A stretch of DNA of 63,280 nt from Aestuariirhabdus sp. (GTDB lineage Bacteria > Pseudomonadota > Gammaproteobacteria > Pseudomonadales > Aestuariirhabdaceae), in NCBI GenBank assembly GCA_030622755.1, contig JAUXFT010000006.1, forward strand, positions 1 to 63,280, read 5' to 3'. The translations under genes were made by a program, and so were the position numbers. The notes under the pieces are model-generated. The model made no database searches and had not been told where the DNA came from. It was given only the letters and a program-made list of their open reading frames with translations. This document shows positions 31,584 through 41,933 of the stretch, one piece after another; the stretch's first letter is position 1, and each line of letters begins with the position of its first letter.

Positions 31584-34283
31584 ATGTTTGCTCCTTTATT
31601 ACAGAAAGTCTTTGGAAGCCGCAATGATCGGCAGTTAAAACGCATGGGCAAAATTGTCAAGGCGATTAACGAGTTCGAGGAAGCACTAGAAGCATTGAGC
31701 GATGATCAACTCAGGGGAAAAACCACTGAGTTAAAGCAGCGTGTTCAAGGAGGAACTGCTCTCGACGCGTTAATGCCAGAAGCATTTGCCGTTGTGCGCG
31801 AGGCCAGTAAGCGTGTTATGGGAATGCGTCACTTTGATATGCAGATGGTCGGCGGTATGACCTTGCATGAAGGCCGTATTGCCGAGATGCGTACGGGTGA
31901 AGGTAAGACTCTGGTGGCGACTTTACCTGCATATCTGAATGCGTTAAGTGGCAAAGGTGTTCATGTTGTTACGGTCAACGATTATCTGGCTCCCCGGGAT
32001 GCCAACTGGATGCGGCCTCTGTATGAGTTTCTTGGTCTGACCGTTGGAATTGTTGTATCGGGGCAAGATCCGGTAGAGAAGAAAGCGGCCTATGAAGCCG
32101 ATATCTCTTACGGTACCAATAATGAGTTCGGTTTCGATTACCTGCGTGACAATATGGCGTTTGATATCAGTGATCGAGTGCAGCGTGGACTTAATTTTGC
32201 GATTGTCGATGAAGTCGATTCGATTTTGATCGATGAGGCTCGAACTCCTTTGATTATTTCGGGTGCTGCAGAAGACAGTTCCGAACTGTATCGACTGATG
32301 AATACCCTGGTGCCGAAATTAAAGCTTCAGCAAGAGTTGGAGGGTGACTTCACCTTTGACGAAAAGACACGCCAGGTAGAAATCACCGAATCAGGTCATG
32401 AGCACATTGAGGATATATTGTCTGAAGAAGGTTTGTTGGAAGAGGGACAAAGTCTATACGCTTCCAATAATTTAACCATGTTGCATCATATTAATGCTGC
32501 GTTGAAAGCCCATGTGGTTTTTCATCGTGATGTTGAATATATCGTTCAGAATAACCAGATTGTACTGGTTGATGAGCATACCGGACGAACGATGGCAGGT
32601 CGGCGATTATCCGAAGGTTTGCATCAGGCATTGGAAGCCAAGGAGGGGCTTGCTATTCAGGCTGAGAGCCAGACGATGGCTTCAACGACCTTCCAGAACT
32701 TTTTTCGTCTTTACAGCACCCTTTCCGGTATGACCGGTACTGCTGATACTGAAGCGTTTGAATTTCAGCAGATTTATGGTCTGGATGTTGTCGTTATTCC
32801 TACCAATAAGCCGATGGTTCGTCTCGATCATAATGATCTTGTCTATCTCTCGATCGGTGAAAAGTACGATGCGGTAATTGAAGATATAGAGTACACCGTT
32901 AATGAAAAGCGCCCGGTATTGGTGGGTACGGCTTCTATTGAATCTTCCGAGCTGATTTCAGATGCTCTGACAAACGCTAAAATCAAACATCAGGTATTGA
33001 ATGCCAAGTTCCATGAAAGGGAAGCAGAGATAATTGCCCAGGCTGGTAAAGCAGGTGCGGTCACTATTGCTACCAACATGGCCGGACGTGGTACCGATAT
33101 AATGTTGGGCGGCAACTGGGAAGCAGAAGTCGCTTCTGTAAAGAACCCTACTCAGGCGCAAATAGATAAGATCAAAGCAGAGTGGCAGATAAGTCACCAG
33201 CAGGTTCTTGATGCTGGAGGTTTGCACATCATTGGTACTGAGCGCCATGAGTCTCGTCGAATTGACAACCAGTTGCGAGGGCGTTCTGGCCGACAGGGTG
33301 ATATGGGTTCAAGCCGTTTCTACCTGTCATTGGAAGATAACCTGATGCGTATCTTTGCGTCTGATCGCGTGAAGAATTTCATGAAAGCGCTGGGGATGGA
33401 GAAAGGCGAAGCGATCGAACATCGTATGGTAAGTAATGCTATCGAAAAGGCCCAGCGCAAGGTTGAGGGGCGCAACTTCGATATCCGTAAACAATTGCTC
33501 GAATACGATGATGTTGCTAATGATCAGCGTCGTGTGGTGTACCAGCAGCGAAATGGAATCATGTCTTCTGATGATGTTTCAGAGACAGTTGATGCCATTC
33601 GTGACGAGGTAGTGAATGAGGCGATTAGCCAATTCATTCCCCCTCAATCCCTTGAAGAGCAGTGGGATATCAAAGGGCTGGAAGAGCATCTGGCAGCAGA
33701 GTTGAATGAGCGGATGGAGATTCAGAAATGGCTGGATGAAGATGACCACCTGCATGAAGAAACCTTGCGCCAGAAAATATTGGATCAGGTTATAGACAGT
33801 TATAAGGCAAAAGAAGAACTTACTGGATCAGAATCCCTGCGAATGTTTGAAAAGCAGATGTTGCTGCGTGTGCTTGATGATAAATGGAAAGAGCATCTGG
33901 CGACCATGGATCATTTGCGCCAGGGAATTCACCTGCGCGGCTATGCCCAGAAAAATCCGAAACAGGAATACAAACGCGAGGCGTTCGAGCTGTTCCAGGA
34001 ACTACTGGAAAACATTCAGCACGAGACTATTCGTATTCTTTGTCATGTGCAGGTTCGCCAGGATGATAATACGGAAGAGCTGGAACGTAAGAGGCGTGAA
34101 GAGCAGGCTCAACGTATGCGTTTCCAGCATGAACAGGCTAATGCAATGGCCTCAAAAGGTGACGAGCAGCAGAATGCTCAGGTCGCTCCCTACACTCGAG
34201 ATGGGCGGAAAATTGGGCGTAATGAGCCGTGTCCTTGTGGTTCAGGCAAAAAATTCAAGCAGTGCCACGGCAAACTGGCTTGA
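31584..34283 (+). CDS. secA: Protein translocase ATPase SecA
   Basis: 899 aa, normal length. Walker [10 protein letters not shown] (102-110), [15 protein letters not shown] (Walker B region), the preprotein crosslinking region, [12 protein letters not shown], and the C-terminal zinc/SecB-binding motif [14 protein letters not shown]. It drives preproteins through SecYEG. No secM-like arrest gene lies upstream (179 bp to the M23 gene). A terminator follows within 20 nt of the stop. Confidence 0.98.
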   Translation: MFAPLLQKVFGSRNDRQLKRMGKIVKAINEFEEALEALSDDQLRGKTTELKQRVQGGTALDALMPEAFAVVREASKRVMGMRHFDMQMVGGMTLHEGRIAEMRTGEGKTLVATLPAYLNALSGKGVHVVTVNDYLAPRDANWMRPLYEFLGLTVGIVVSGQDPVEKKAAYEADISYGTNNEFGFDYLRDNMAFDISDRVQRGLNFAIVDEVDSILIDEARTPLIISGAAEDSSELYRLMNTLVPKLKLQQELEGDFTFDEKTRQVEITESGHEHIEDILSEEGLLEEGQSLYASNNLTMLHHINAALKAHVVFHRDVEYIVQNNQIVLVDEHTGRTMAGRRLSEGLHQALEAKEGLAIQAESQTMASTTFQNFFRLYSTLSGMTGTADTEAFEFQQIYGLDVVVIPTNKPMVRLDHNDLVYLSIGEKYDAVIEDIEYTVNEKRPVLVGTASIESSELISDALTNAKIKHQVLNAKFHEREAEIIAQAGKAGAVTIATNMAGRGTDIMLGGNWEAEVASVKNPTQAQIDKIKAEWQISHQQVLDAGGLHIIGTERHESRRIDNQLRGRSGRQGDMGSSRFYLSLEDNLMRIFASDRVKNFMKALGMEKGEAIEHRMVSNAIEKAQRKVEGRNFDIRKQLLEYDDVANDQRRVVYQQRNGIMSSDDVSETVDAIRDEVVNEAISQFIPPQSLEEQWDIKGLEEHLAAELNERMEIQKWLDEDDHLHEETLRQKILDQVIDSYKAKEELTGSESLRMFEKQMLLRVLDDKWKEHLATMDHLRQGIHLRGYAQKNPKQEYKREAFELFQELLENIQHETIRILCHVQVRQDDNTEELERKRREEQAQRMRFQHEQANAMASKGDEQQNAQVAPYTRDGRKIGRNEPCPCGSGKKFKQCHGKLA

Positions 34284-34297
34284 ATTAAACGTATCAG

Positions 34298-34321
34298 GGC
34301 GGCACTAGCCGCCTTTTTTTT
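34298..34321 (+). terminator. Terminator of secA
   Basis: GGCGGC-ACTA-GCCGCC followed by eight Ts. Confidence 0.93.
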
Positions 34322-34330
34322 CAGTTAAAT

Positions 34331-35563
34331 ATGAGGCGAAGGAACGTGGCGGTTGGGTTATCTGGAATGCCGACGATGTACCCCATTAAGGGGTTTGAGT
34401 TAGGCACATGCTCTGCGGGTATCAAATACACAGGGCGTAAAGATCTTGTTGTAATGAAGCTGTGTGATGACGCAAAAGTTGCCGGTGTGTTTACGCAGAA
34501 CAGTTTCTGCGCGGCACCCGTGCAAATAGCCAGGCAGAATTTATCGTGTGAGCCCCGATATTTGCTGATTAATACCGGTAATGCCAATGCCGGAACCGGG
34601 AAACAGGGTTACCTTGCCGCGACAAGCTGTTGTCAGGCTCTCGCCAGAATTCAGGGATGCGATGCGGGTCAGGTACTGCCCTTTTCAACCGGTGTTATTG
34701 GTGAACCCCTACCTGCACAAAAGATCATCGAGGCACTTCCTGAAGCAGTTTCTGTTATAAGCGAAAACGGTTGGGTTGACGCGGCCAACGGTATTTTGAC
34801 AACCGATACACTTCCCAAAGGGGCCAGTGTACGCTTTTCAGTTGATGGCACTGTTTATCACATAACCGGAATCTCCAAAGGTGCCGGGATGATCAAGCCA
34901 AACATGGCGACTATGTTGGCTTATGTTGCGACCGATGCCGCTGTTTCCCAGCCCGTGTTACAGCGCATGCTTGAGATTGCCTGTAACCGCTCCTTTAACC
35001 GCATCAGTATTGATGGGGATACCTCTACTAATGATAGCTGCATGTTTGTAGCTACTGCTGCCGCAGAGAACAAATTACTCGATAGCCCTCAAGGTAACTT
35101 GTATGAGGAGCTGCTTAATCAGCTAACCAGAATTTGCCAACAGTTAGCGCAAGCGATTGTCCGTGATGGAGAAGGGGCTACCAAGTTCGTTGAGATCATA
35201 ACTGAAGGTGCTCAGTCTCAGCAGGAAGCGCTTGATGTTGCCTATACCGTTGCTCATTCTCCATTGGTCAAAACCGCTTTGTTTGCCAGCGACCCTAATT
35301 GGGGCAGGATACTGGCGGCAGTTGGCCGTGCTGGTGTCGAGAACCTGGATGTGAATCAAGTAGAGATATTTCTTAATGATGTAAAAATCGTTGAGGGTGG
35401 TGCTCGGGCTGAGAGTTATACCGAAGACGCTGGACAGTCTGTAATGAACGAACAAGAATTCTGTATTCGTATTTTGCTGGGGCGTGGTAATTGCAGCGAG
35501 AAAATCTGGACCACGGACTTATCCTATGACTACGTTAAGATTAATGCAGAATATCGTACCTGA
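34331..35563 (+). CDS. argJ: Bifunctional glutamate N-acetyltransferase / ornithine acetyltransferase
   Basis: 410 aa. ArgJ is made as a precursor that cleaves itself before a conserved threonine; here the site is KPNMATMLAY (Ala|Thr). Other family sequences are GIKYTGRKDL, NTGNANAGTG, FSTGVIGEPLP and KTALFASDPNWGRILAAVG. It moves the acetyl group between ornithine and glutamate in the cyclic arginine pathway. The start may be ATG 34331 or GTG 34346. Confidence 0.95.
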   Translation: MRRRNVAVGLSGMPTMYPIKGFELGTCSAGIKYTGRKDLVVMKLCDDAKVAGVFTQNSFCAAPVQIARQNLSCEPRYLLINTGNANAGTGKQGYLAATSCCQALARIQGCDAGQVLPFSTGVIGEPLPAQKIIEALPEAVSVISENGWVDAANGILTTDTLPKGASVRFSVDGTVYHITGISKGAGMIKPNMATMLAYVATDAAVSQPVLQRMLEIACNRSFNRISIDGDTSTNDSCMFVATAAAENKLLDSPQGNLYEELLNQLTRICQQLAQAIVRDGEGATKFVEIITEGAQSQQEALDVAYTVAHSPLVKTALFASDPNWGRILAAVGRAGVENLDVNQVEIFLNDVKIVEGGARAESYTEDAGQSVMNEQEFCIRILLGRGNCSEKIWTTDLSYDYVKINAEYRT

Positions 35564-35581
35564 GGTTGTGGGGGCGAAAGC

Positions 35582-36547
35582 GTGAAGCGCGTTCATGCAG
35601 TCGTTGGCGTATTGCAGGATCAGCAAGGACGTTTGTTGATAGCGCAGCGACCAGAGGAAGCCCACCTTGGAGGGTTCTGGGAGTTCCCCGGCGGTAAAGT
35701 CAATCCCGAAGAGGACGCACTCGATGCCCTTTCCCGTGAGTTGTATGAGGAGTTAGGGGTCAGGGTCGATGTTAAAAACTGCGAGCCGGTTATTTCCCTT
35801 GAGCATCAATACCCTGATCGATCTATCCTGTTGGATTGTTATCGGGTGACGGCTTTTTTGGGAAATCCCTGTGGTGCGGAAGGGCAGCCAATACGCTGGA
35901 TTTTTGCAAATGAGCTGGACGATTATTCTTTTCCGAAAGCAAATCATGCACTGAACACAGCGTTGTCATTACCTGATCAATACATGATTTGTGGAGAATT
36001 TGACTCTGAAGCGAAAGTTCTTGCGCGTATAGAGCAGGCTGTGCAAAAAGGCGTTAAATTAATCCAGCTGCGCTTCCCGAATCTTCCAAAACACAGCTAC
36101 ATCGATTTGATAGCCAAGGTTAAACATATCTGTGATTTAGCAGGGGCTGTTTTGATGATAAAAGGCGACCCTCAATTGTTGATGCGGTTTCCGGGCGTTG
36201 GTTTGCACCTTACTTCCGCGCAGCTCTCATCCCCCGAGGTAACTCGCTGGGCGCGTACCCGTTCTCAATCCGGGAGTTCGCGCCAATGGTTAGCAGCATC
36301 CTGTCACAATCATCAGGAGTTAGCCGCTGCTACTGAGTCGGGAGTAGATTTTGTTACTTTTTCCCCGGTTGCGCAGACGCGCAGTCATCCCGATCAGCCT
36401 GCAGCAGGTTGGGCCCAGGCTGGGCTATTTGTGCAAAAAGCATCAATACCAGTTTTCCTTTTGGGAGGTATGTGTCCTGCGGATATTGCGCAGGCCCGGC
36501 AAACCGGAGCGCAGGGAATTGCGGCTATTCCCTGTTATTGGCAGTGA
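35582..36547 (+). CDS. Nudix hydrolase (MutT-like) fused to a ThiE-like domain
   Basis: 321 aa, GTG start 18 nt after argJ. Residues 1-130 are a MutT-type Nudix domain; the Nudix box is complete (Gly38, Glu44, Arg52-Glu53-Leu54, Glu56-Glu57, Gly59). Residues about 135-321 resemble thiamine-phosphate synthase (GVKLIQLRFPN, GVGLHLTSAQL, VDFVTFSPVAQTRSHP, PVFLLGGMCPADIAQARQTGAQGIA). The same fusion is known at this locus in Pseudomonas. The N-domain is expected to remove 8-oxo-dGTP; the ThiE half is of unproven activity. Confidence 0.9.
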   Translation: MKRVHAVVGVLQDQQGRLLIAQRPEEAHLGGFWEFPGGKVNPEEDALDALSRELYEELGVRVDVKNCEPVISLEHQYPDRSILLDCYRVTAFLGNPCGAEGQPIRWIFANELDDYSFPKANHALNTALSLPDQYMICGEFDSEAKVLARIEQAVQKGVKLIQLRFPNLPKHSYIDLIAKVKHICDLAGAVLMIKGDPQLLMRFPGVGLHLTSAQLSSPEVTRWARTRSQSGSSRQWLAASCHNHQELAAATESGVDFVTFSPVAQTRSHPDQPAAGWAQAGLFVQKASIPVFLLGGMCPADIAQARQTGAQGIAAIPCYWQ

Positions 36548-36708
36548 TTTGCTAGACATAAGTCGTGATGGATAGGGGCCACCGATCTGATAGCATGCCT
36601 AAAGTTTGGCTGAATCAATTGAGTAAGGTGTATTGAAGAGATTTTTCTTGAATAGCGCTTATTACTTTCTTTCAGCCTTGTGATACCTAGCTACTGAGCG
36701 AGAGCACT

Positions 36709-37641
36709 ATGCCCACAGCGATCATCTCTCATGTCGAATGCCGGCAACACAGCATGCATGATCATCATCCTGAAGATCCGCGACGCACCGATGCTATTTC
36801 TGATCAATTGATATCCAGTGGACTGGATCTTTATATGATGTATGAAGAGGCTCCATTGGTGACCCGTGAGCAGTTAATGCGGGTTCACGATCAGGACTAT
36901 CTCGATCGTCTGGAAGAGATGTCGCCTGATGAGGGGCAGGATCTCGTAGAAGTTGATGATGATACGGCAATGAACCCGTATACCTTGCAAGCGGCAAGAC
37001 GTGCGGCTGGCGCATCGGTGAAAGGCGTGGACTTAGTGGTGTCCGGTAAAATGGATGCCGTTTTTTGCAACGTTCGCCCTCCTGGGCATCACGCTGAGCG
37101 TGATAAAGCGATGGGTTTTTCTTTCTATAATAATGTCGCGGTCGGTGCTGCTCATGCGATACATGCGCATGGCCTGGAACGCGTGGCAATTATTGATTTC
37201 GATGTTCATCACGGCAATGGCACAGAAGATATTTTCAGGGATGAACCCCGTGTGCTGTTTTGTTCTCTGTTCCAACACCCGTTTTTCCCCCATACGGATC
37301 CTGAAAGCGATCGAGACAATATCCTGAAACTACCCTTGAGCAGTGGTACTGGTGGGGCTGAACTCAGGCAAGCGCTAGATGAAGTCTGGTTACCAACGAT
37401 TGAGCGTTTCCAGCCTCATCTGATCATGATATCTGCAGGCTTTGATGCACATCGTGAAGATGAGATGGGGCATTTAAGGTTTATTGAGCGTGATTACCAG
37501 TGGATCACCGAACAACTGATCTCTATCGTGGACAAGGTCGAAGATTGCCGCGGAATTGTGTCAGTTCTGGAGGGTGGCTATTCGCCTTCCGCTCTTGGTA
37601 GAAGTGCGGTTGCGCACATCCGGGCATTAGCGAGAGTCTAG
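36709..37641 (+). CDS. Histone-deacetylase superfamily (class II-like) amidohydrolase
   Basis: 310 aa. Zn/active-site motifs of the family are complete: RPPGHHAE (His-His dyad), IDFDVHHGNGT (Asp and His ligands), ISAGFDAHREDEMG (Asp ligand) and VLEGGYSPSALG with the catalytic Tyr. Bacterial members deacetylate acetyl-lysine proteins, acetylpolyamines or acetoin-related substrates. It is convergent with a Pat-type acetyltransferase gene whose end is 121 bp away, suggesting but not proving a protein-acetylation pair. Confidence 0.93.
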   Translation: MPTAIISHVECRQHSMHDHHPEDPRRTDAISDQLISSGLDLYMMYEEAPLVTREQLMRVHDQDYLDRLEEMSPDEGQDLVEVDDDTAMNPYTLQAARRAAGASVKGVDLVVSGKMDAVFCNVRPPGHHAERDKAMGFSFYNNVAVGAAHAIHAHGLERVAIIDFDVHHGNGTEDIFRDEPRVLFCSLFQHPFFPHTDPESDRDNILKLPLSSGTGGAELRQALDEVWLPTIERFQPHLIMISAGFDAHREDEMGHLRFIERDYQWITEQLISIVDKVEDCRGIVSVLEGGYSPSALGRSAVAHIRALARV

Positions 37642-37762
37642 CGGAAGCCAGGTTCACTATCGTTGGTGTTGATCTGTTCGATTATTTGTAAAAAAGAGTA
37701 GACCAGGAGATGAGGTCAAAAAGAGCAGGGCAAGAGAGGTGAACAAGAGAAGAAAGCTACCG

Positions 37763-40471
37763 CTATTGCGGTTGCTCATCTGAAGTCAGTGGCATTCTCA
37801 TCTCTACCATTCCGTCTTCGATCATAAACTTCACTTTAAAACCCAGCTTTCTTGAGAGTTCAATCATTCCTCGATTTTCAGGTAAGGTGAATCCCATAAT
37901 CTCATCGATTTTTTGCTCTGTGCAATAGCGAATGACTTTTTCCATCAGCATTCGCCCCAGACCCATGCCCTTCATATCGGAGCGGGTAATCACCGCAAAT
38001 TCGGCTTCGGTATTATCCGGATCAATGTGTACACGTACGACGCCGAGGGTTATCGGATCTTTACCGGGATCTTTTTTAGACGCGATAAACGCCATTTCAC
38101 GGTCATAATCGATCTGAGTCATATGAGCCATATCTTCATGCGTCATTTCACCGACTTCACCGAAGAATCGCTTATAACGATCTTCCCGGCTCAGGCTAAG
38201 GTCAAATTCTTTATGGCTGGGTTCATCTTCGGGGCGGATAGGTCTGAGTAAAACTTTATCTCCGGTTTTTAGTTCACGCCACTCCTCCTGCTCCTTGGGA
38301 TACGGGCGGATTGCCATACGCTGAGCCGGGTTTTCCGGGGTAGGTTGAAGCGTAATCGTGGCATCAAGCACCAAAATATCTTTGCCTGCCGCAAGAGCGG
38401 GGTTTAGATCGAGTTCAACTATTTCGGGGCAATCGGTAATCAGGTGAGCAACCTGAGTCAGCAAGATACAGAGCGCATTACGGTCTAGCCCCTGGATCAG
38501 TCTACGATCCTTAAGTTTGTTCTCAGCCAGGGCTTGAATCACCAGATAGCGAGCCAGGGCCATATTTAGTGGCGGTAGCCCTACAGCCGCATCCCGAGTG
38601 ACGTCCCAGTCAGAACCACCTTCACCGAGCAAAATAACCGGGCCGAATACGGGATCGGTTTGTACGGCAATGCGAATTTCCTGGGCTCCGGCGCGCTCCG
38701 CCATTGGCTGTAAAACCAACCCTTCAACTTTGGCCGCCGGGTAGGTGCTAGCAACGCGCTCCAGCATCGCTTCGGCCGCTGTAAGCACTTCGGTGGTTGA
38801 ATTGATATTCAGTACAACGCCGCTCACCTCTGATTTGTAGCGAATATCTTCACACAATAGTTTAAGGGCTATCGGGAATTGTAATTGATTGGCGACGCTA
38901 GCTGCTTCCTGTGGATTACGGGCAATCAGCGTTTGAATGGTTTGTATTCCATATTTGGAGAGAATTTCTCCAGTTTCATGGGTTTCCAGCTGAATATTGC
39001 CCTGAGCTAGCGCTGCCTGAATGATCTCGTTAGCTTTAGTGCTATCGGTGGGGATGTGATCCGGTACGGATTCCGGGGTTTCCAGCAACAGCTTTTGGTT
39101 GCGTCGATATTGAACCTTGTGCATAAAGGCGCCGACGGCACCGGCAGGAGTGCGGAAATTTGGAATCCTGGCTTTTGCGAACAATTTGCGAGACTCAATG
39201 ACCGAGGCTTCGCCAGTCCAATTGGTCAGAATGTTGGGTATTCGACTCGGTTTGCACTGCTTGACTGTATCAATAACCGCCTGGGAATATTCTGTAGCGC
39301 TTGCCGCGGCCGTCGGTGCGTGCATCACTAAAATGGCATCTGTTTCCCTGGACTCTAAAAAAACCTTGAGAATGTCGGCGTATCGTTTGGGTTGTGCATC
39401 ACCTAACAAATCTACCGGGTTTCGGGGGATCCACCCGGGGGGCATGATCTGGACAAGCTTTTCCTTTAATTCTTCACTTAGCTCAGCCAGTCGCCCCTGG
39501 CGTTCTATCAAGGTATCGATTGCGATAGCAGCAGGGCCGCCACCGTTGGTTATGATGGCCAGGTGCTCTCCCTTAAGAGGGCGGTCGTGGGAAAGTATTT
39601 CTACTGCAGCGAACAGGTCGTGCAAGTCGGTGACGCGGAGCATGCCTGCGCGGCGAATCGCGGCGTTATACACCGCATCAGATCCGGAAATGCCGCCTGT
39701 ATGTAAGCGTACTGCGGAGGCGCCCTCAAGCGTTCTCCCTGCTTTGAAAACTACCACCGGTTTGTTGCGTGAAGCGGCTCTTGCTGCGGACATAAAGTTG
39801 CGTCGATGTTTAATCGAGTCGATGCAAAGAATGATGGCCTGGGTATTGGAATCGCGGCACAGGTGATCGATCAGCTCTCCAAAATCTATATCGGATGCGT
39901 CGCCCAGAGAAATGACGTTTGAGAACCCTATTCCTCGCGGTTTGGCCCAGTCGAGTATGGTGGTACAGATTGCTGCAGACTGTGAAATAAGCGCAAGCTT
40001 GCCGGGCATTGCGGTGATGTGGGAGAAACTCGCATTAAGGCCAATGGAGGGAATGATCATGCCCAGGCTGTTAGGGCCCAGAATTCTCAATCCATACTCT
40101 TGAGCATTCTTCAGCATGGCATCCTTGATGCTGATACCTTCATCGGTTTGCCGGTTGGATAATCCCGCGGCTAAAACAATAGCGCTGCGGGTTCCTTTGC
40201 TGCCTAAGAGATTAATAATCTCAGGAACCCTGCGTGCAGAAGTGCAGATAATAGCCAGATCGGGAATTGTTGGTAGTGACTCAATTGTGGGATAAGCCAA
40301 TACACCACTTACGGCCTGGTATTTTGGTGTGACTGGCATGATGGGCCCAGAGAAGCCTCCTTGCAAAAGGTTCCTCATCATAATAAAGCCCGCTCTTTTC
40401 GTGTTATTGGATGCTCCGATCACTGCGATAGATTTTGGGCGTAAAAGCTGGGCAATATTCTTTTGACTCAT
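37763..40471 (-). CDS. Protein lysine acetyltransferase, Pat/PatZ type (acyl-CoA synthetase-GNAT fusion)
   Basis: 902 aa. Domain order: CoA-binding Rossmann (1-130; KSIAVIGASNNTKRAGF), succinyl-CoA-synthetase-like (130-460; ILGPNSLGMIIP), ATP-grasp (about 480-710; ALKLLCEDIRYKSEVSGVVL, ELDLNPALA), and a C-terminal GNAT domain (about 735-895) with the acetyl-CoA loop RSDMKGMGLGRMLMEKV. This matches E. coli PatZ/YfiQ (886 aa) and Salmonella Pat, which acetylate acetyl-CoA synthetase and other proteins. A NDP-forming acyl-CoA synthetase activity is the main alternative. Confidence 0.9.
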   Translation of the reverse strand: MSQKNIAQLLRPKSIAVIGASNNTKRAGFIMMRNLLQGGFSGPIMPVTPKYQAVSGVLAYPTIESLPTIPDLAIICTSARRVPEIINLLGSKGTRSAIVLAAGLSNRQTDEGISIKDAMLKNAQEYGLRILGPNSLGMIIPSIGLNASFSHITAMPGKLALISQSAAICTTILDWAKPRGIGFSNVISLGDASDIDFGELIDHLCRDSNTQAIILCIDSIKHRRNFMSAARAASRNKPVVVFKAGRTLEGASAVRLHTGGISGSDAVYNAAIRRAGMLRVTDLHDLFAAVEILSHDRPLKGEHLAIITNGGGPAAIAIDTLIERQGRLAELSEELKEKLVQIMPPGWIPRNPVDLLGDAQPKRYADILKVFLESRETDAILVMHAPTAAASATEYSQAVIDTVKQCKPSRIPNILTNWTGEASVIESRKLFAKARIPNFRTPAGAVGAFMHKVQYRRNQKLLLETPESVPDHIPTDSTKANEIIQAALAQGNIQLETHETGEILSKYGIQTIQTLIARNPQEAASVANQLQFPIALKLLCEDIRYKSEVSGVVLNINSTTEVLTAAEAMLERVASTYPAAKVEGLVLQPMAERAGAQEIRIAVQTDPVFGPVILLGEGGSDWDVTRDAAVGLPPLNMALARYLVIQALAENKLKDRRLIQGLDRNALCILLTQVAHLITDCPEIVELDLNPALAAGKDILVLDATITLQPTPENPAQRMAIRPYPKEQEEWRELKTGDKVLLRPIRPEDEPSHKEFDLSLSREDRYKRFFGEVGEMTHEDMAHMTQIDYDREMAFIASKKDPGKDPITLGVVRVHIDPDNTEAEFAVITRSDMKGMGLGRMLMEKVIRYCTEQKIDEIMGFTLPENRGMIELSRKLGFKVKFMIEDGMVEMRMPLTSDEQPQ

Positions 40472-40659
40472 AGTGACTGAACCTGAAATTCTGATGTTGG
40501 AAATTAAGATACTTGAATTACTTTTAATAGTTTTAAACTAGCGTAAGAAACTTGTATATTCCTCCCATATTTATCGAATAATTCGGAATATTTGTTGCCG
40601 CTTGAGAAAGATGCTATCCAGTGGTTCCATCCTTAAGCCAAGCACTGTATAAGGGCGCT

Positions 40660-41517
40660 ATGAAAACCCCGAAACGAATACAACCCCTGATAGACGATGG
40701 TCTCGTCGATGAAGTCATTCGTCCCTTGATGAGTGGTAAAGAAGCGGCCGTGTACCTGGTACGCTGTGGTGAAGAGATTCGCTGCGCCAAGGTCTACAAG
40801 GAAGCGAGTAAGCGTAGCTTTAAGCAAGCCGTGCAATATCGAGAAGGCCGCAAGGTACGTAACAGTCGTCGTGCCCGCGCGATGGATAAAGGTTCCAAAT
40901 TTGGCCGGAAAGAGCAGGAAGAAACCTGGCAAAATGCTGAGGTTGATGCGCTCTACCGTTTAGCTGATGCCGGCGTGCGAGTGCCCAAACCCTATGGTTG
41001 TTTTGATGGGGTGTTGTTGATGGAACTGGTTACGGATAATGAGGGTGGTGTCGCTCCCCGTTTGAATGATGTCGCGATGTCTGCTGAACAAGCACGGGAA
41101 GATCACGCGGCGGTGATCCGTGATGTGGTGAGGATGCTGTGCGCTGGGCTGGTGCACGGAGATCTGTCTGAATTCAATGTGCTGGTTGATGCCTATGGGC
41201 CGGTGATTATCGATTTGCCACAAGCAGTCGATGCCGCAGCAAACAATCATGCGAAGTGGATGCTGGAGCGGGATGTTAACAATATGACCGAATATTATGG
41301 TCAGTACGCTCCTGATTTGCTGGGTAGTCAGTATGCCAAAGAGATCTGGGCACTGTTTGAAGAGGGTGAATTATTGCCCGATGTTGAGCTGACAGGGTTG
41401 TTTGAGGGCGATACTGAAGCAGCAGATGTCGATGCAGTGCTCGAGGAAATAAAAGCCGCTTTTGCGGAAGAGCAAGAGCGCCAGCAACGTGTGAGAGAAG
41501 CAGAAGAGCTGGACTAG
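40660..41517 (+). CDS. RIO-family atypical serine/threonine kinase
   Basis: 285 aa from ATG 40660 (AAGGG just upstream; a GTG at 40621 would add 13 residues). RIO1-like kinase motifs: SGKEAAVYLVRCG (nucleotide loop), CAKVYKEASKRSFKQ (catalytic Lys), LVHGDLSEFNVL (catalytic loop) and VIIDLPQAVD (metal Asp). The C-tail is acidic and helical (EEIKAAFAEEQERQQ). Bacterial RIO kinases are found in Pseudomonas and relatives with poorly defined targets. No partner gene is adjacent. Confidence 0.9.
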   Translation: MKTPKRIQPLIDDGLVDEVIRPLMSGKEAAVYLVRCGEEIRCAKVYKEASKRSFKQAVQYREGRKVRNSRRARAMDKGSKFGRKEQEETWQNAEVDALYRLADAGVRVPKPYGCFDGVLLMELVTDNEGGVAPRLNDVAMSAEQAREDHAAVIRDVVRMLCAGLVHGDLSEFNVLVDAYGPVIIDLPQAVDAAANNHAKWMLERDVNNMTEYYGQYAPDLLGSQYAKEIWALFEEGELLPDVELTGLFEGDTEAADVDAVLEEIKAAFAEEQERQQRVREAEELD

Positions 41518-41617
41518 TAATGGCTAGGATAAGTATTCGACTGGGTCTCTGTTGATTACGTTACCTGGTTTATTTCTGTATTCGATAAAAACGTTTCTCC
41601 AGAGCTTTTCAAACAGG

Positions 41618-41657
41618 CATAAAAAAAGCAAGACCTTGTGGCCTTGCTTTTTTTATG
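41618..41657. terminator. Bidirectional terminator between RIO kinase and csp
   Basis: A perfect 15-bp stem (CATAAAAAAAGCAAG and complement) with a 10-nt loop gives T-runs on both strands and serves both convergent genes. Confidence 0.92.
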
Positions 41658-41726
41658 CTGAACGCCCTAAGGCGTATCAGCTGGATTTGAAGTTATTAAA
41701 ACTCAAATCGTATCGTGGGCCTGTAA

Positions 41727-41933
41727 TTACAGAACAACGATGTCTTCAGCTTGAGGACCTTTCTGGCCTTGAGTTACGGTGAACTCGACCTTTTGTCCTT
41801 CAAGAAGGGTTTTGAAACCTGAACCAGTGATCGCTTTGAAGTGAGCGAAAACGTCTGGGCCGTTGTCTTGCTCGATGAATCCAAAACCTTTAGCTTCGTT
41901 GAACCACTTAACTGTACCGGTAGTAGTAGACAT
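41727..41933 (-). CDS. Cold-shock protein, CspA family
   Basis: 68 aa single cold-shock domain with RNP1 KGFGFIEQ and RNP2 DVFAHF; begins [17 protein letters not shown]. It binds single-stranded RNA and DNA as an RNA chaperone. Which Csp paralogue it is cannot be decided. The gene has a strong promoter and a long leader, as cold-inducible csp genes do. Confidence 0.95.
   Translation of the reverse strand: MSTTTGTVKWFNEAKGFGFIEQDNGPDVFAHFKAITGSGFKTLLEGQKVEFTVTQGQKGPQAEDIVVL

Noticed and set aside
39117-39866. 249-codon plus-strand open frame inside the Pat-type gene
   Set aside because: Antisense to a clearly conserved ATP-grasp/synthetase gene; Ser/Arg-rich composition typical of antisense frames.
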